A stretch of 64,000 nt of DNA, from assembly GCF_003634315.1 (NCBI RefSeq), contig NZ_RBXL01000001.1, positions 310,001 through 374,000 of the forward strand, written 5' to 3'. Of the stretch, positions 35,131 through 42,482 are shown in pieces. The translations under genes were made by a program, and so were the position numbers. The notes under the pieces were generated by a model, which did no database searches, was not told the origin of the DNA, and saw only the letters and a list, made by a program, of their open reading frames with translations. Each line of letters opens with the position of its first letter. Within the stretch, counting starts at the first letter, position 1. This DNA comes from Thiocapsa rosea. Its GTDB lineage: Bacteria; Pseudomonadota; Gammaproteobacteria; Chromatiales; Chromatiaceae.

Positions 35131-36495
35131 TGTGAATCCGGCACCGTCCCCCGCACGCTGCGCGCGGGCGCGGAGCAAGCGCTCTTCGGCAGCGTTGCCG
35201 GAATGTTCGGCGGCCAGCCGAAACGCATCCGCAGCGGCCGCCCGCTCGCCGCAACGTTCCAGCAGGTCGCCGCGCACCGCGTGTAGCGGCACGTAACCGG
35301 CGAGTGCCTGCGCGTCGACGGCAGCGTCGAGTGCGGCCAGCACCCGCACCGGATCGTCGAACCGGGCTGCCGCTTGGGCTTCGTGGATGCGCGCCGCCGG
35401 TGATCCGGTGGTCGCGAACAGCGTCGCGTAATGCCCCGCAATCTGGCGCCAGTCGGTGGCGGCGAAGCTGGGCGCGGTCGCGTGGCAGGCGGCGATCGCT
35501 GCCTGCAGGCGTAGCGGCCCCGGTGCAACCGTCGGTGCTGCACCCCGGGCCTGATCTTGGGCCGTAGTCCAGGTCAACGCGAGCCTGTTGGCGCGCGCCA
35601 GTGCGGCGAGGCCACGGCGGATGCCGCCGCGATCCCATTTTCCGCGATCCTGATCCTCGAGCAGCACCGGGTCACCCTGTTCGTCCATGCGTGCGGCCAG
35701 CCTCGCACCGTGCAGCTCGATCAATGCGAGCAGCGCCTGTGTCTCGGTGTCATCGGCAGCGGCCTGCGCCAGGACGCGCGCCATGCGCAGTGCGACATGA
35801 CAGAGGTCGGGCCGCGCCCAGTCGGCGCCCTGGCTGGGGACGTGGCCCTCGGTGAAGATCAGGTAGATCACCTCGCGTACCGAGCCGAGGCGTTCGCGGC
35901 ATTCCGCCGCGGAGGGGATTTCGAAGCGGATGTTCGCTGCGGCAAGTTTGCGCTTGCCGCGCACGATGCGCTGCGCGATGGTTGCCTCCGGCACCAGAAA
36001 GGCGCGTGCCAGCGCCGCGTTGTCCAGCCCCCCGATGATGCGTAGCGCGAGCGCGCAGCGGGCGTCGGCCGAAAGGATCGGATGGCAGGCGATGAACAGC
36101 AGGGCCAGCGCATCGTGGTGGGCGTCGTCGCTGCATAACAGCGTCGAGCATGCGAGATGGCTGCGCGCGATCTCGCGGCCGTAGTCGCCGACCAGCGCGT
36201 CGCCCCGCTGTTCACGCCGCAGGTGGTCGATCGCACGGTTGCGCGCGGTGCGCAGCAGCCACGCCGTCGGATGCTCGGGCACGCCCCGCGTCGGCCAGTG
36301 TTCCAGCGCGGCGATCAGTGCATCCTGGGCGGCGTCCTCGGCGCGCTGGAAGTCGCCGCTCCAGCGCGCCAGTGCCGCAATGATGCGTCCCGCATCGAGA
36401 CGCCAGATCGCCTCGATCCGGCGGCGGACGTGCTGAACGCCAGGCGGATCGCCGGAGTCATCCCTGGGGGGATCGATGCGCTCCCCGTCGGTCAT
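35128..36495 (-). CDS. ECF sigma factor with TPR-like C-terminal extension (ECF42 type)
   Basis: 455 residues from MTDGERIDPPRDD. Sigma region 2 lies at about 35-100 (WSGDFQRAEDAAQDALIAAL, RNRAIDHLRRE) and region 4 at about 135-185 (IIGGLDNAALARAFLVPEAT). Then comes a helical extension of about 260 residues (VIYLIFTEGHVPSQGADWAR, LHAVRGDLLERCGERAAAAD) that defines the ECF42 group. Members control nearby DGPF/YciI genes, and the extension regulates activity; no anti-sigma factor is needed. It overlaps the DUF1428 gene by 4 bases. The stop codon lies inside a repeat element end. Confidence 0.9.
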   Translation of the reverse strand: MTDGERIDPPRDDSGDPPGVQHVRRRIEAIWRLDAGRIIAALARWSGDFQRAEDAAQDALIAALEHWPTRGVPEHPTAWLLRTARNRAIDHLRREQRGDALVGDYGREIARSHLACSTLLCSDDAHHDALALLFIACHPILSADARCALALRIIGGLDNAALARAFLVPEATIAQRIVRGKRKLAAANIRFEIPSAAECRERLGSVREVIYLIFTEGHVPSQGADWARPDLCHVALRMARVLAQAAADDTETQALLALIELHGARLAARMDEQGDPVLLEDQDRGKWDRGGIRRGLAALARANRLALTWTTAQDQARGAAPTVAPGPLRLQAAIAACHATAPSFAATDWRQIAGHYATLFATTGSPAARIHEAQAAARFDDPVRVLAALDAAVDAQALAGYVPLHAVRGDLLERCGERAAAADAFRLAAEHSGNAAEERLLRARAQRAGDGAGFT

Positions 36496-36857
36496 CGTTC
36501 CACCAGGACTCCGAAGCCACCCCAGAACATGCGGCGGGGGTCGAACGGTGTTTCGCTTTCCGGCATCTTCTGCGGACAAGGCAGGCGAGGGTCGGCCATG
36601 ACGGCAGCGTTGACGCGGTCGCGCTGCTCGCGGGATGCGTAGCGGATACACGAGAACACGACCGTTTCCCCGTCGCGTGCCTGCACGCTACGCGGGAACG
36701 AGGTAACCTCGCCCGGCGCCACGTCGTCGGCGACGCATTCGACGACCTCCAGCGCGCCGTGCTCGCGCCAGATCTGCGCGGCCAGGTCGGCTTGCTTGCG
36801 GTACTCCTCCAGTCGGTCCTGCGGAACCGGAATCACATAGCCATCGACGTAACTCAT
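36492..36857 (-). CDS. DUF1428 family protein
   Basis: 121 residues: MSYVDGYVIPVPQDRLEEYR, ALEVVECVADDVAPGEVTSF, MADPRLPCPQKMP and FDPRRMFWGGFGVLVER. This is a dimeric alpha-beta barrel fold related to YciI and monooxygenase-like proteins; function unknown. It overlaps the neighbours on both sides by 4 bases, so it is tightly coupled within the ECF42 operon. Confidence 0.92.
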   Translation of the reverse strand: MSYVDGYVIPVPQDRLEEYRKQADLAAQIWREHGALEVVECVADDVAPGEVTSFPRSVQARDGETVVFSCIRYASREQRDRVNAAVMADPRLPCPQKMPESETPFDPRRMFWGGFGVLVER

Positions 36858-37471
36858 GGGGCGTCTCCTCTGGGGTGGGGTGAAGCTGATGGGTCGGGTG
36901 GGTCAGGCTTGAGTGCGTAATGCAGTTCGACCAGCTCGGCGCCCGGACGGCGCAGGCCGAGCAGTCGCAACGAGGGGCCGACCAGGCGACGCGGGAACAG
37001 CGGCTTGCCGCGCCCCAGCGTGGCCGATCCGATCTGGACGACCATCTCGTCGAGCAGCCCGGCGTCGTGGAACTGCCCGGCCAGCTCGCCGCCTCCGACA
37101 ATCCAGACGTTGCCGGCCCCGGCGGCGCGGCGCATCTCCCGATGCACGGGGCGCACGTCGCCGCGCACGAAGCGAAGGTCGGCGCCGTCGATCCGCGGCA
37201 AGCTGCGCGTCGTGAACACCCAGGTCGGCTGCGTGTATGGCCACGGTGTTCCGGTCGCCGCAGCCACCTGCTCCGGATTGTGCAACAGCCATTCATAGGT
37301 TGCGGAGCCCATGGCCAGCGCGCCGACGCCGGCGATGAACGTGGCGTAACCCGAATCGCTGCCTTGTTCGCCGTCGAGCGAAGTCCCGAGCGCAAAGAGC
37401 CAGGCGAGCGAGTCATCCTCGGTGGCGAGAAAGCCGTCGAGGCTGCTGGCGGTGTAGTAGATCGTCTTCAT
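36854..37471 (-). CDS. Dihydrofolate reductase family protein (RibD C-terminal type)
   Basis: 205 residues. The fold is shown by TIYYTASSLDGFLATEDDSL, GVGALAMGSATYEWLL, TWVFTTRSLPRI, the nucleotide-binding NVWIVGGGELAGQFHDAGLL and IGSATLGRGKPLFPRRL. These are NADPH-dependent reductases of unknown substrate that occur in ECF41/42 loci. It overlaps the DUF1428 gene by 4 bases. A proline-rich tail of 18 residues extends past the domain. Confidence 0.9.
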   Translation of the reverse strand: MKTIYYTASSLDGFLATEDDSLAWLFALGTSLDGEQGSDSGYATFIAGVGALAMGSATYEWLLHNPEQVAAATGTPWPYTQPTWVFTTRSLPRIDGADLRFVRGDVRPVHREMRRAAGAGNVWIVGGGELAGQFHDAGLLDEMVVQIGSATLGRGKPLFPRRLVGPSLRLLGLRRPGAELVELHYALKPDPPDPSASPHPRGDAP

Positions 37472-37522
37472 CGCGGGGGACCTCCGACACCGTGGCGCTG
37501 CAGCGCGGCGTTGCGGTCTTGC

Positions 37523-37771
37523 CTATCGGCCATCGTAGGCCTCTTGCAGCGCAGCGAGATCGAGCTTCTTCATCTCGAGAACGGCCCGGGTTACCCGGTT
37601 CACCCGCTCGGGATCCGCGTCCGTCATCATGGTGGACAGTTCCCCGGGGACGATCTGCCAGGAGAGCCCGTAGCCGGAGTCGGGGAAGACCGCGCAATAG
37701 AAGCTGGCGGCTTCCCTGGCGTCCTGGTCGAACCAGAGGTGTGGAACGATCTTTTGCTGGATCTCGGCCAT
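37523..37771 (-). pseudogene. PhnB-like VOC protein shortened by an in-frame deletion
   Basis: 82 residues from MAEIQQKIVPHLWFDQDARE, GAGG 9 bases upstream. The start EAASFYCAVFPDS is the N-terminus of PhnB-type proteins. It is joined directly to YGLSWQIVPGELSTMMTDAD, DPERVNRVTRAVLEMKKLDL and AALQEAYDGR, which form the C-terminus of the same family. Between 80 and 200 internal residues are missing, depending on whether the ancestor had one or two VOC modules. The frame remains open, so a short protein may be made, but it cannot form the normal barrel. Confidence 0.75.
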
Positions 37772-37831
37772 CGTATTTGTCCTCGTGGCGATCACGGATC
37801 GCCGGCACAGGGCGCCATGCGGGCGGTTTGT

Positions 37832-38060
37832 TCACTCGGGAGGGGTGCGCCCGGGCGAACCCCGAGGTGCGCCGGAGGAATCCGCGACGGGCAGGTCGAA
37901 GTGCAGCACGTCCTCGCGCCGGCCAACGCCACTGTAAAGCGCGATGGCCGCATCGTCGGTGCGGTCGGCCTGCACGAACACGACCCGGGCCCCGAGCTCG
38001 GCGGCAATCGCCTGCGTGCGCCGGATCAGCGCAGTGGCGATGCCGCGTCGCCTGAAGGAT
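37832..38060 (-). pseudogene. GNAT acetyltransferase, C-terminal fragment
   Basis: In the frame ending at the TGA at 37832 the text reads RRRGIATALIRRTQAIAAEL, GARVVFVQADRTDDAAIALY and SGVGRREDVLHFDLPV. This is the acetyl-CoA site and end of a GNAT protein of the AAC(3)-I-like kind. The N-terminal half is absent; it is fused out of frame to the truncated SRPBCC gene at about 38060, so a single deletion removed the end of one gene and the start of the other. Confidence 0.7.
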
Positions 38061-38399
38061 GTGCAGCGCGGTGCCGCAGGAGACCGGCTCGAGCGTGATC
38101 GTGAGCGTTATTTCGCCGTCCAGCGCCGGATCGTCGAAGCGGTCGCTGACGACGATGCGCCGGCCGGGGACGAGCTCGCGGTACTGGCCGCCGAAGTCGT
38201 GGCGGGTGCCGGTGGCGAAGTTGATGAAGCTCATCCGATAGCCGCCGCCGACGCGGGCGTCCATCTCGTGCACACGCGCGGTGAAGCCGTGCGGTGCATT
38301 CCACTTGGCGATGGCGTCGGGTTCGAGAAACGCGCGATACACCCGCTCGGGCGGCGCGCGCAGGATGCGATGCAGGCGGACGGTGCGGTCGGTGGACAT
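38060..38399 (-). pseudogene. SRPBCC/AHSA1-type protein, C-terminally truncated
   Basis: The start is MSTDRTVRLHRILRAPPERV, followed by YRAFLEPDAIAKWNAPHGFT, MDARVGGGYRMSFINFATGT and LTITLEPVSCGTALHIL, a good START-like (AHSA1) domain. The final helix of about 25 residues is missing. After the junction the frame runs open through GNAT and PhnB remnants as far as 37413, which would add a long nonsense tail. Members of this family bind small hydrophobic ligands and are common in ECF41/42 loci. Confidence 0.75.
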
Positions 38400-38453
38400 G
38401 GCACATTTCCTCCGGGTTCAGGTGACTGTCGGGAGCGATCTCGGGCGGAGCCT

Positions 38454-38810
38454 TCAGCGCTGATGACAGGGCGCGCATTCGCGCACCTCGACCGTCGCGA
38501 AACGTGCGGCCGGGCAGCGCGCGGCCCACTCGAGCGCTTCGTCGCGGTCGGCGCAGTCGATCAGGAAGAATCCACCGATCATCTCGCGTGATTCGGCAAA
38601 CGGGCCATCGATGAAACGCGTTTTGCTCTCGCGGCGCCGGACGCGCCCCCCGTGGCGGTCGGGGCGCAGCGATTCGCTCGCGAGCAACTGGCCACGGGCG
38701 TCGAGCTCGGCGCCGAAGGCGAGCATTTCGGCGTAAAGCGCCTGGCCCTCGGCGTCGCTGCGGGCGTCGCGGTCGCCGTGTTCTTCGAGGATCAGCAGCA
38801 GGAAATTCAT
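38454..38810 (-). CDS. YciI-family DGPF domain protein
   Basis: 118 residues from MNFLLLILEEHGDRDARSDA, GAGG 8 bases upstream. The signature KTRFIDGPFAESREMIGGFF gives the DGPF name, and the domain ends VEVRECAPCHQR. DGPF proteins are the regular partners and targets of ECF42 sigma factors. They share the YciI ferredoxin-like fold; their reaction is unknown. The start was chosen at the family-typical Met; the frame is open 52 codons further upstream inside the VOC gene. Confidence 0.9.
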   Translation of the reverse strand: MNFLLLILEEHGDRDARSDAEGQALYAEMLAFGAELDARGQLLASESLRPDRHGGRVRRRESKTRFIDGPFAESREMIGGFFLIDCADRDEALEWAARCPAARFATVEVRECAPCHQR

Positions 38811-38820
38811 CGCGAGACCC

Positions 38821-39204
38821 TCAGCGCATCGAGTGCAGGCCGAAGCGGTTGCCGTCCGGGTCGCGTGCGACGACGCAGAACCCGTACTCGCCGATCGGTT
38901 GCTTCGGGCTCTCGATCGAGCCGCCGGCGGTCGCGACACGTTCGGCCTCGACGCCACAGTCCTCACACGCGAAGTAGACCATGCTGCCTCCAGGGCCTAC
39001 GGGGTTCTCCGGCCCCTGCACCAGCGCACCGCCGCACCCCGGCAGATTCTCATCCATCGGAAACATCCACACCTCGGTGGTGGGCGCAAACGCGCTGGTG
39101 TCGGCTTGTGTGAGCGCGACACCCAGCACGGCCTCGTAGAACGCGCGGACTCGGGCGATATTCCGGGTCGGAATCTCGAACCAGACGACGGGGTTGGTGG
39201 CCAT
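38821..39204 (-). CDS. VOC family protein (glyoxalase-like)
   Basis: 127 residues: MATNPVVWFEIPTRNIARVR, FYEAVLGVALTQ, WMFPMDENLPGCGGALVQGP, GSMVYFACEDC and CVVARDPDGNRFGLHSMR. This is a one-module vicinal-oxygen-chelate protein; activity unknown. GGAGAG lies just upstream of the ATG. It is the first gene of the ECF42 operon, 10 bases ahead of the DGPF gene. Its leader contains a TAAACCGCG repeat unit. Confidence 0.9.
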   Translation of the reverse strand: MATNPVVWFEIPTRNIARVRAFYEAVLGVALTQADTSAFAPTTEVWMFPMDENLPGCGGALVQGPENPVGPGGSMVYFACEDCGVEAERVATAGGSIESPKQPIGEYGFCVVARDPDGNRFGLHSMR

Positions 39205-39260
39205 AGCGATCTCTCCTGTGGCTGGATGGGGGCGGACGGGACCGGTGGAGCGATCCCTTT

Positions 39261-39344
39261 TAAACCGCGTCCCCGCTAAGGGTCGTGGATGCACCAAACG
39301 TCGAGCTCACTCGAAAGTGAGCATCTCGCTCTGGACGCGGTTTA
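39261..39344. repeat. Single TAAACCGCG unit, reversed type A
   Basis: 84 bases, the reverse complement of unit A at 24125-24208 with few changes, including the CTCACTCGAAAGTGAG palindrome. It lies in the leader of the VOC gene, between that gene and the candidate ECF promoter. Outside it, 39378-39557 shows no gene. Confidence 0.85.
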
Positions 39345-39350
39345 ACTGTA

Positions 39351-39377
39351 GACGAACGGGAATCGGGAAAATCGACA
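39351..39377 (-). promoter_or_regulatory. Candidate ECF42 sigma promoter of the operon
   Basis: On the minus strand TGTCGA is followed after 17 bases by CGTC. This agrees with TGTC-type -35 and CGTC-type -10 elements known for ECF41/42 promoters. The predicted start point is near 39345, at the very border of the repeat unit, so the 84-base repeat would be transcribed as the leader of the operon. Confidence 0.5.
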
Positions 39378-39557
39378 CTTGGCGTTCAGGCAGTCGAACC
39401 CGCCACTGATCCATCCCCACCGAGCGGCCGTTGGATTGTGGATCCGAGCCACCTCAGCGCACCTACGGGCGCAGGCCAGTTCCCCGCCCTCCCCGCAGCA
39501 GCAAAATCGCCGGGAGCTCACCGACGGGATAGACACATCTCGCGCGTCGGTGACGGC

Positions 39558-40682
39558 TCAGCCCTGCCAGCGCGGGAGCTTGCCGATGGACTGGAAACGC
39601 TGTCGATAGCGCGCCGGGGTGACGCCGGTGCGCCGTTTGAAGAGCCGCCGGAAGAAGGTTGGATCCTCGTAGCCGACGCGATGGGCGATGAGATCGGTGG
39701 TCTCGCGGGTGGTTTCCAGCAGGTGTTTGGCCTCTTCGACCCTTAGGGTCTGGACATACTCCACCGGCGAGTAGCCGGTAGCGGCCTGGAAACGTCGCTT
39801 GAAGGTGCGCTCGGCCAAACCGGATTCAGCCACCAGGCGCGCCACCGGATTGTCCAGGCTGTAGTGCTCGGCGATCCACGCCTGGCAGCGTGCAATAACG
39901 GCGTCCTCGTGACGTCGAGGTCGCGCGCCGGCGGCGTAGAGCATCTGGCCTTCGCTGCGGTCGCCGAACAGAAAGAGCTTGGCCAGGCGTACCGCCTCGG
40001 CCTCGCCGCAAAATCGGGCGACCAGATACAGCGCCAGGTCCTCCCAAGCCGCAGCCCCGCCGCTCGTGACGAGGCGTCCGTCTTCTCCGCTCAAAGAGAG
40101 AATGCGCTCCGGGCGCAGTCTCACCCCGGCGTAGTAGTGCTTGAAGAGACCCGTGACGCTCCAATGACTGGTCGCCTCCTCACCGTCGAGCAGGCCGGCG
40201 TCGGCCAGCACGACGGAGCCGGTACACACCGAGCAGAGGGTTGCGCCGCAGCGGTAGCGCTCGCGCAGCCAGCGGGACTCCTCGGGCCAGCGACCGCGCG
40301 GGTCGCTGTCGGCGGCAAGGGCCAAATCGGTCACGACGATGATGTCGGTCTCGGTGACCGCATCGATGCCCGCATGCGGGGCGATCGGGATGCCGAGCGG
40401 ACTCGGGAAGGGTGCAGCGCGGGCGGCGAGGATCCGCACATCGAGACGGGGCGCAGCGGCCGGCTCGCCGGTCAGCTCGGACCAGGTCACACCGACCGAG
40501 GAGAAGACCTCGAACAGGCCATAGAGTGCAGCCGGCATGCTCTCGGGCAAGGCCAGCAGGCTGATGGACACTGGGGCGGACACGGGGGCGGACACGGGGG
40601 CGGACACGGGGGCGGACACGGGGGCGGACACGGGGGCGGAGACGGGGGCGGACACGGGTTTCGGGTCTCGTTCGCGGCTCAT
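39558..40682 (-). CDS. GlxA-family AraC-type transcriptional regulator
   Basis: 374 residues. Residues about 40-225 form a DJ-1/PfpI-like domain (ISLLALPESMPAALYGLFEV, the elbow CSVCTGSVVLADAGLLDGEE, ATSHWSVTGLFKHYY). Residues about 270-365 are an AraC DNA-binding domain with two helix-turn-helix units (VARLVAESGLAERTFKRRFQ, TTDLIAHRVGYEDPTFFRRL). The extreme N-terminus is unusual: eight PVSA-type units encoded by a 12-base tandem repeat. The target may be the divergent methyltransferase gene 107 bases away (inference). Confidence 0.9.
   Translation of the reverse strand: MSRERDPKPVSAPVSAPVSAPVSAPVSAPVSAPVSAPVSISLLALPESMPAALYGLFEVFSSVGVTWSELTGEPAAAPRLDVRILAARAAPFPSPLGIPIAPHAGIDAVTETDIIVVTDLALAADSDPRGRWPEESRWLRERYRCGATLCSVCTGSVVLADAGLLDGEEATSHWSVTGLFKHYYAGVRLRPERILSLSGEDGRLVTSGGAAAWEDLALYLVARFCGEAEAVRLAKLFLFGDRSEGQMLYAAGARPRRHEDAVIARCQAWIAEHYSLDNPVARLVAESGLAERTFKRRFQAATGYSPVEYVQTLRVEEAKHLLETTRETTDLIAHRVGYEDPTFFRRLFKRRTGVTPARYRQRFQSIGKLPRWQG
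40573..40656. repeat. 12-base tandem repeat in the GlxA-type gene
   Basis: Seven consecutive copies of GGGGCGGACACG (plus strand), one with a single change (GGAGACG). On the coding strand each adds Pro-Val-Ser-Ala. The unit length is a multiple of three, so copy changes keep the frame. Confidence 0.93.
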
Positions 40683-40789
40683 CGCAAAATCTTGACCGAA
40701 ATGCCCCGATTTTGTCCAGCATGCCTCTGCCGCGACCCGGCGATCTCGGGGATCCTGAGCCTACCCCTCAACAACGCCGGAGTACAACC

Positions 40790-41878
40790 ATGTCATTGTC
40801 TCTCGCAGAGAAACAGAGCTTCGATCAGCAGAACGCCGAAAGCTTTGCCGAACGTATCGGGCAGATCCTCGATTCCGGTGCCGTCGCCGTCATGCTCTCG
40901 ATCGGGCATCGCACCGGGCTGTTCGACCTGATGGCGAGGCTGCCGCCGAGCACGAGCCAGCGCATCGCCTCGGAGGCGGGCCTGTCGGAGCGCTACGTGC
41001 GCGAATGGCTCGCGGCCATGACCACCGGGCGGATTGTCCAATACGATCCGGTGCGTCGAACCTACGCGCTGCCGCCCGAGCATGCCGCCTGTCTCACGCG
41101 CGGCGGCGCCCTAGGCAACTTCGCCGTGTATGCCCAGTATGTGACCCTGATGGGTCAGGTCCAGGATCGCACACTTGCCTGCTTCGAGACCGGGGATGGT
41201 CTGGACTACGGCGACTTCCCGGACTTTCATCAGGTGATGTGCGAGGACAGCAACCAGACCGTGGTCGCGCAGCTCTTCGACACGCTGCTCCCGCTCGTTC
41301 CCGGACTCAGACGGCGCTTGGAGGCCGGGATCGAGGTCTTGGATGCCGGGTGCGCACGCGGCCGGGCCTTGATCGCGATGGCCGAGCGCTATCCGCGCAG
41401 CCGCTTTACCGGCTACGACCTCTGCGCCGACGCCATCGCGGATGCGACACGCAACGCACGGACCAACGGCACGAAGAACGTCCGTTTCGAGGTGCGCGAC
41501 CTGACCCATTTCCAAGAGCGGGAGCGCTACGACTTCGTTGTCTCCTTCGATGCGGTGCACGACCAGAAAGACCCGCAGGACCTCTTGCGCCGCCTCTGCG
41601 GTGCGCTGCGCCACGACGGTGTCTATCTGATGCAAGACATCGGCGGCTCCGCACACCTGGAGAAGAATCTCGACTTCCCGATGGCGTCGCTCCTTTACGC
41701 GATCTCCTGCGTCCACTGCACGCCCGTCTCGCTCGGTCAGGGCGGCGAGGGGCTCGGCACCATGTGGGGCTGGGAGACCGCGGAGCGAATGCTGCGCGAG
41801 GCCGGCTTCGCGCAGATCGAGCGGCATGTGCTGCCCCACGATCCGATGAATGTCTGGTTCGTGTCGCGCAAGGCGTGA
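40790..41878 (+). CDS. Class I SAM-dependent methyltransferase with N-terminal winged helix
   Basis: 362 residues from MSLSLAEKQSFDQQNAESF, GGAG 7 bases upstream. Residues 30-105 are a winged-helix dimerisation region as in Rv2258c-like enzymes (TSQRIASEAGLSERYVREWL, IVQYDPVRRTYALPPEHAAC). SAM motif I is VLDAGCARGRALIAMAERYP, then FTGYDLCADAI and YDFVVSFDAVHDQKDP. The C-terminus ends NVWFVSRKA. The substrate is unknown. It is divergent from the GlxA-type regulator. Confidence 0.88.
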   Translation: MSLSLAEKQSFDQQNAESFAERIGQILDSGAVAVMLSIGHRTGLFDLMARLPPSTSQRIASEAGLSERYVREWLAAMTTGRIVQYDPVRRTYALPPEHAACLTRGGALGNFAVYAQYVTLMGQVQDRTLACFETGDGLDYGDFPDFHQVMCEDSNQTVVAQLFDTLLPLVPGLRRRLEAGIEVLDAGCARGRALIAMAERYPRSRFTGYDLCADAIADATRNARTNGTKNVRFEVRDLTHFQERERYDFVVSFDAVHDQKDPQDLLRRLCGALRHDGVYLMQDIGGSAHLEKNLDFPMASLLYAISCVHCTPVSLGQGGEGLGTMWGWETAERMLREAGFAQIERHVLPHDPMNVWFVSRKA

Positions 41879-41953
41879 GGAGCAGCGAATCCGGTCCGGC
41901 CATTCCTCTTGTACACGAGACGTATCCTGACCGACCGCGACCAGGTATGACGT

Positions 41954-42145
41954 TAAACCGCGCCTGGTGCGGTATGCGTTATTTGTTGGAATGGCTTAGC
42001 CGCGTCAGCTCCGACGAGTGTCGGAGCTGACGCGGTTTAGAGCATTAAAAAAGCTTAAATTCTAAACCGCGTCTCGCCAAGATCAAGGGAGTCTCCGACG
42101 CTAAACACAAAATGAAAATGACGCATTTCGCTCTGGACGCGGTTT
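41954..42145. repeat. Paired TAAACCGCG units, reversed type B then type C
   Basis: Reversed B (41954-42039) contains the stem GTCAGCTCCGACGA / TCGGAGCTGAC; C is 42063-42145. The spacer is AT-rich. The last bases of unit C fuse directly with the left end of the next GTTGTC element. Confidence 0.85.
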
Positions 42146-42404
42146 GGGTGATTTCCGGGAAGAGTCATCCCGACAGCGAGCACCTGGAAGGCATCGAGGC
42201 CCTGATGCCGTCAGTCTTGCGCAAACCGTCGCAGAATATTTCGTTGTCGTTGTCGTTGTCGTTGTCGTCATCGGATTCCGGACGAACACGACAAGGCGTC
42301 AGGAAAATATCCGGAACGCCCTAATCCATACCGAAACCCGGTCGATCTGCTATCTTCTTGGGTAACCCAGCAGCGAAGTCAAGAGTTATCGGGAAGCACC
42401 TAGG
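42146..42404. repeat. GTTGTC-hairpin element, copy 4 (degenerate)
   Basis: Left end GGGTGATTTCCGGGAA; right end ATCGGGAAGCACCTAGG. Four to five GTTGTC units remain, but the facing GACAAC half is reduced to one unit. The internal block GCATCGAGGCCCTGATGCCG is shared with copies 1 and 3. Confidence 0.78.
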
Positions 42405-42482
42405 CGTACTCCGGTGACCCCGCAAGTATTTTACCGATCGTCAGTTACGAGACGTCCTCAACCGCCGCTTGGAGGTTGGCCA

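Noticed and set aside
37413-38059. Continuation of the SRPBCC frame down to 37413
   Set aside because: After about 38060 it reads Arg-rich nonsense, while GNAT and PhnB pieces are seen in other frames.
42160-42360. Possible attachment site or phage border near repeated blocks
   Set aside because: No integrase, tRNA 3' end or phage gene lies nearby; the repeats belong to the two small element families.
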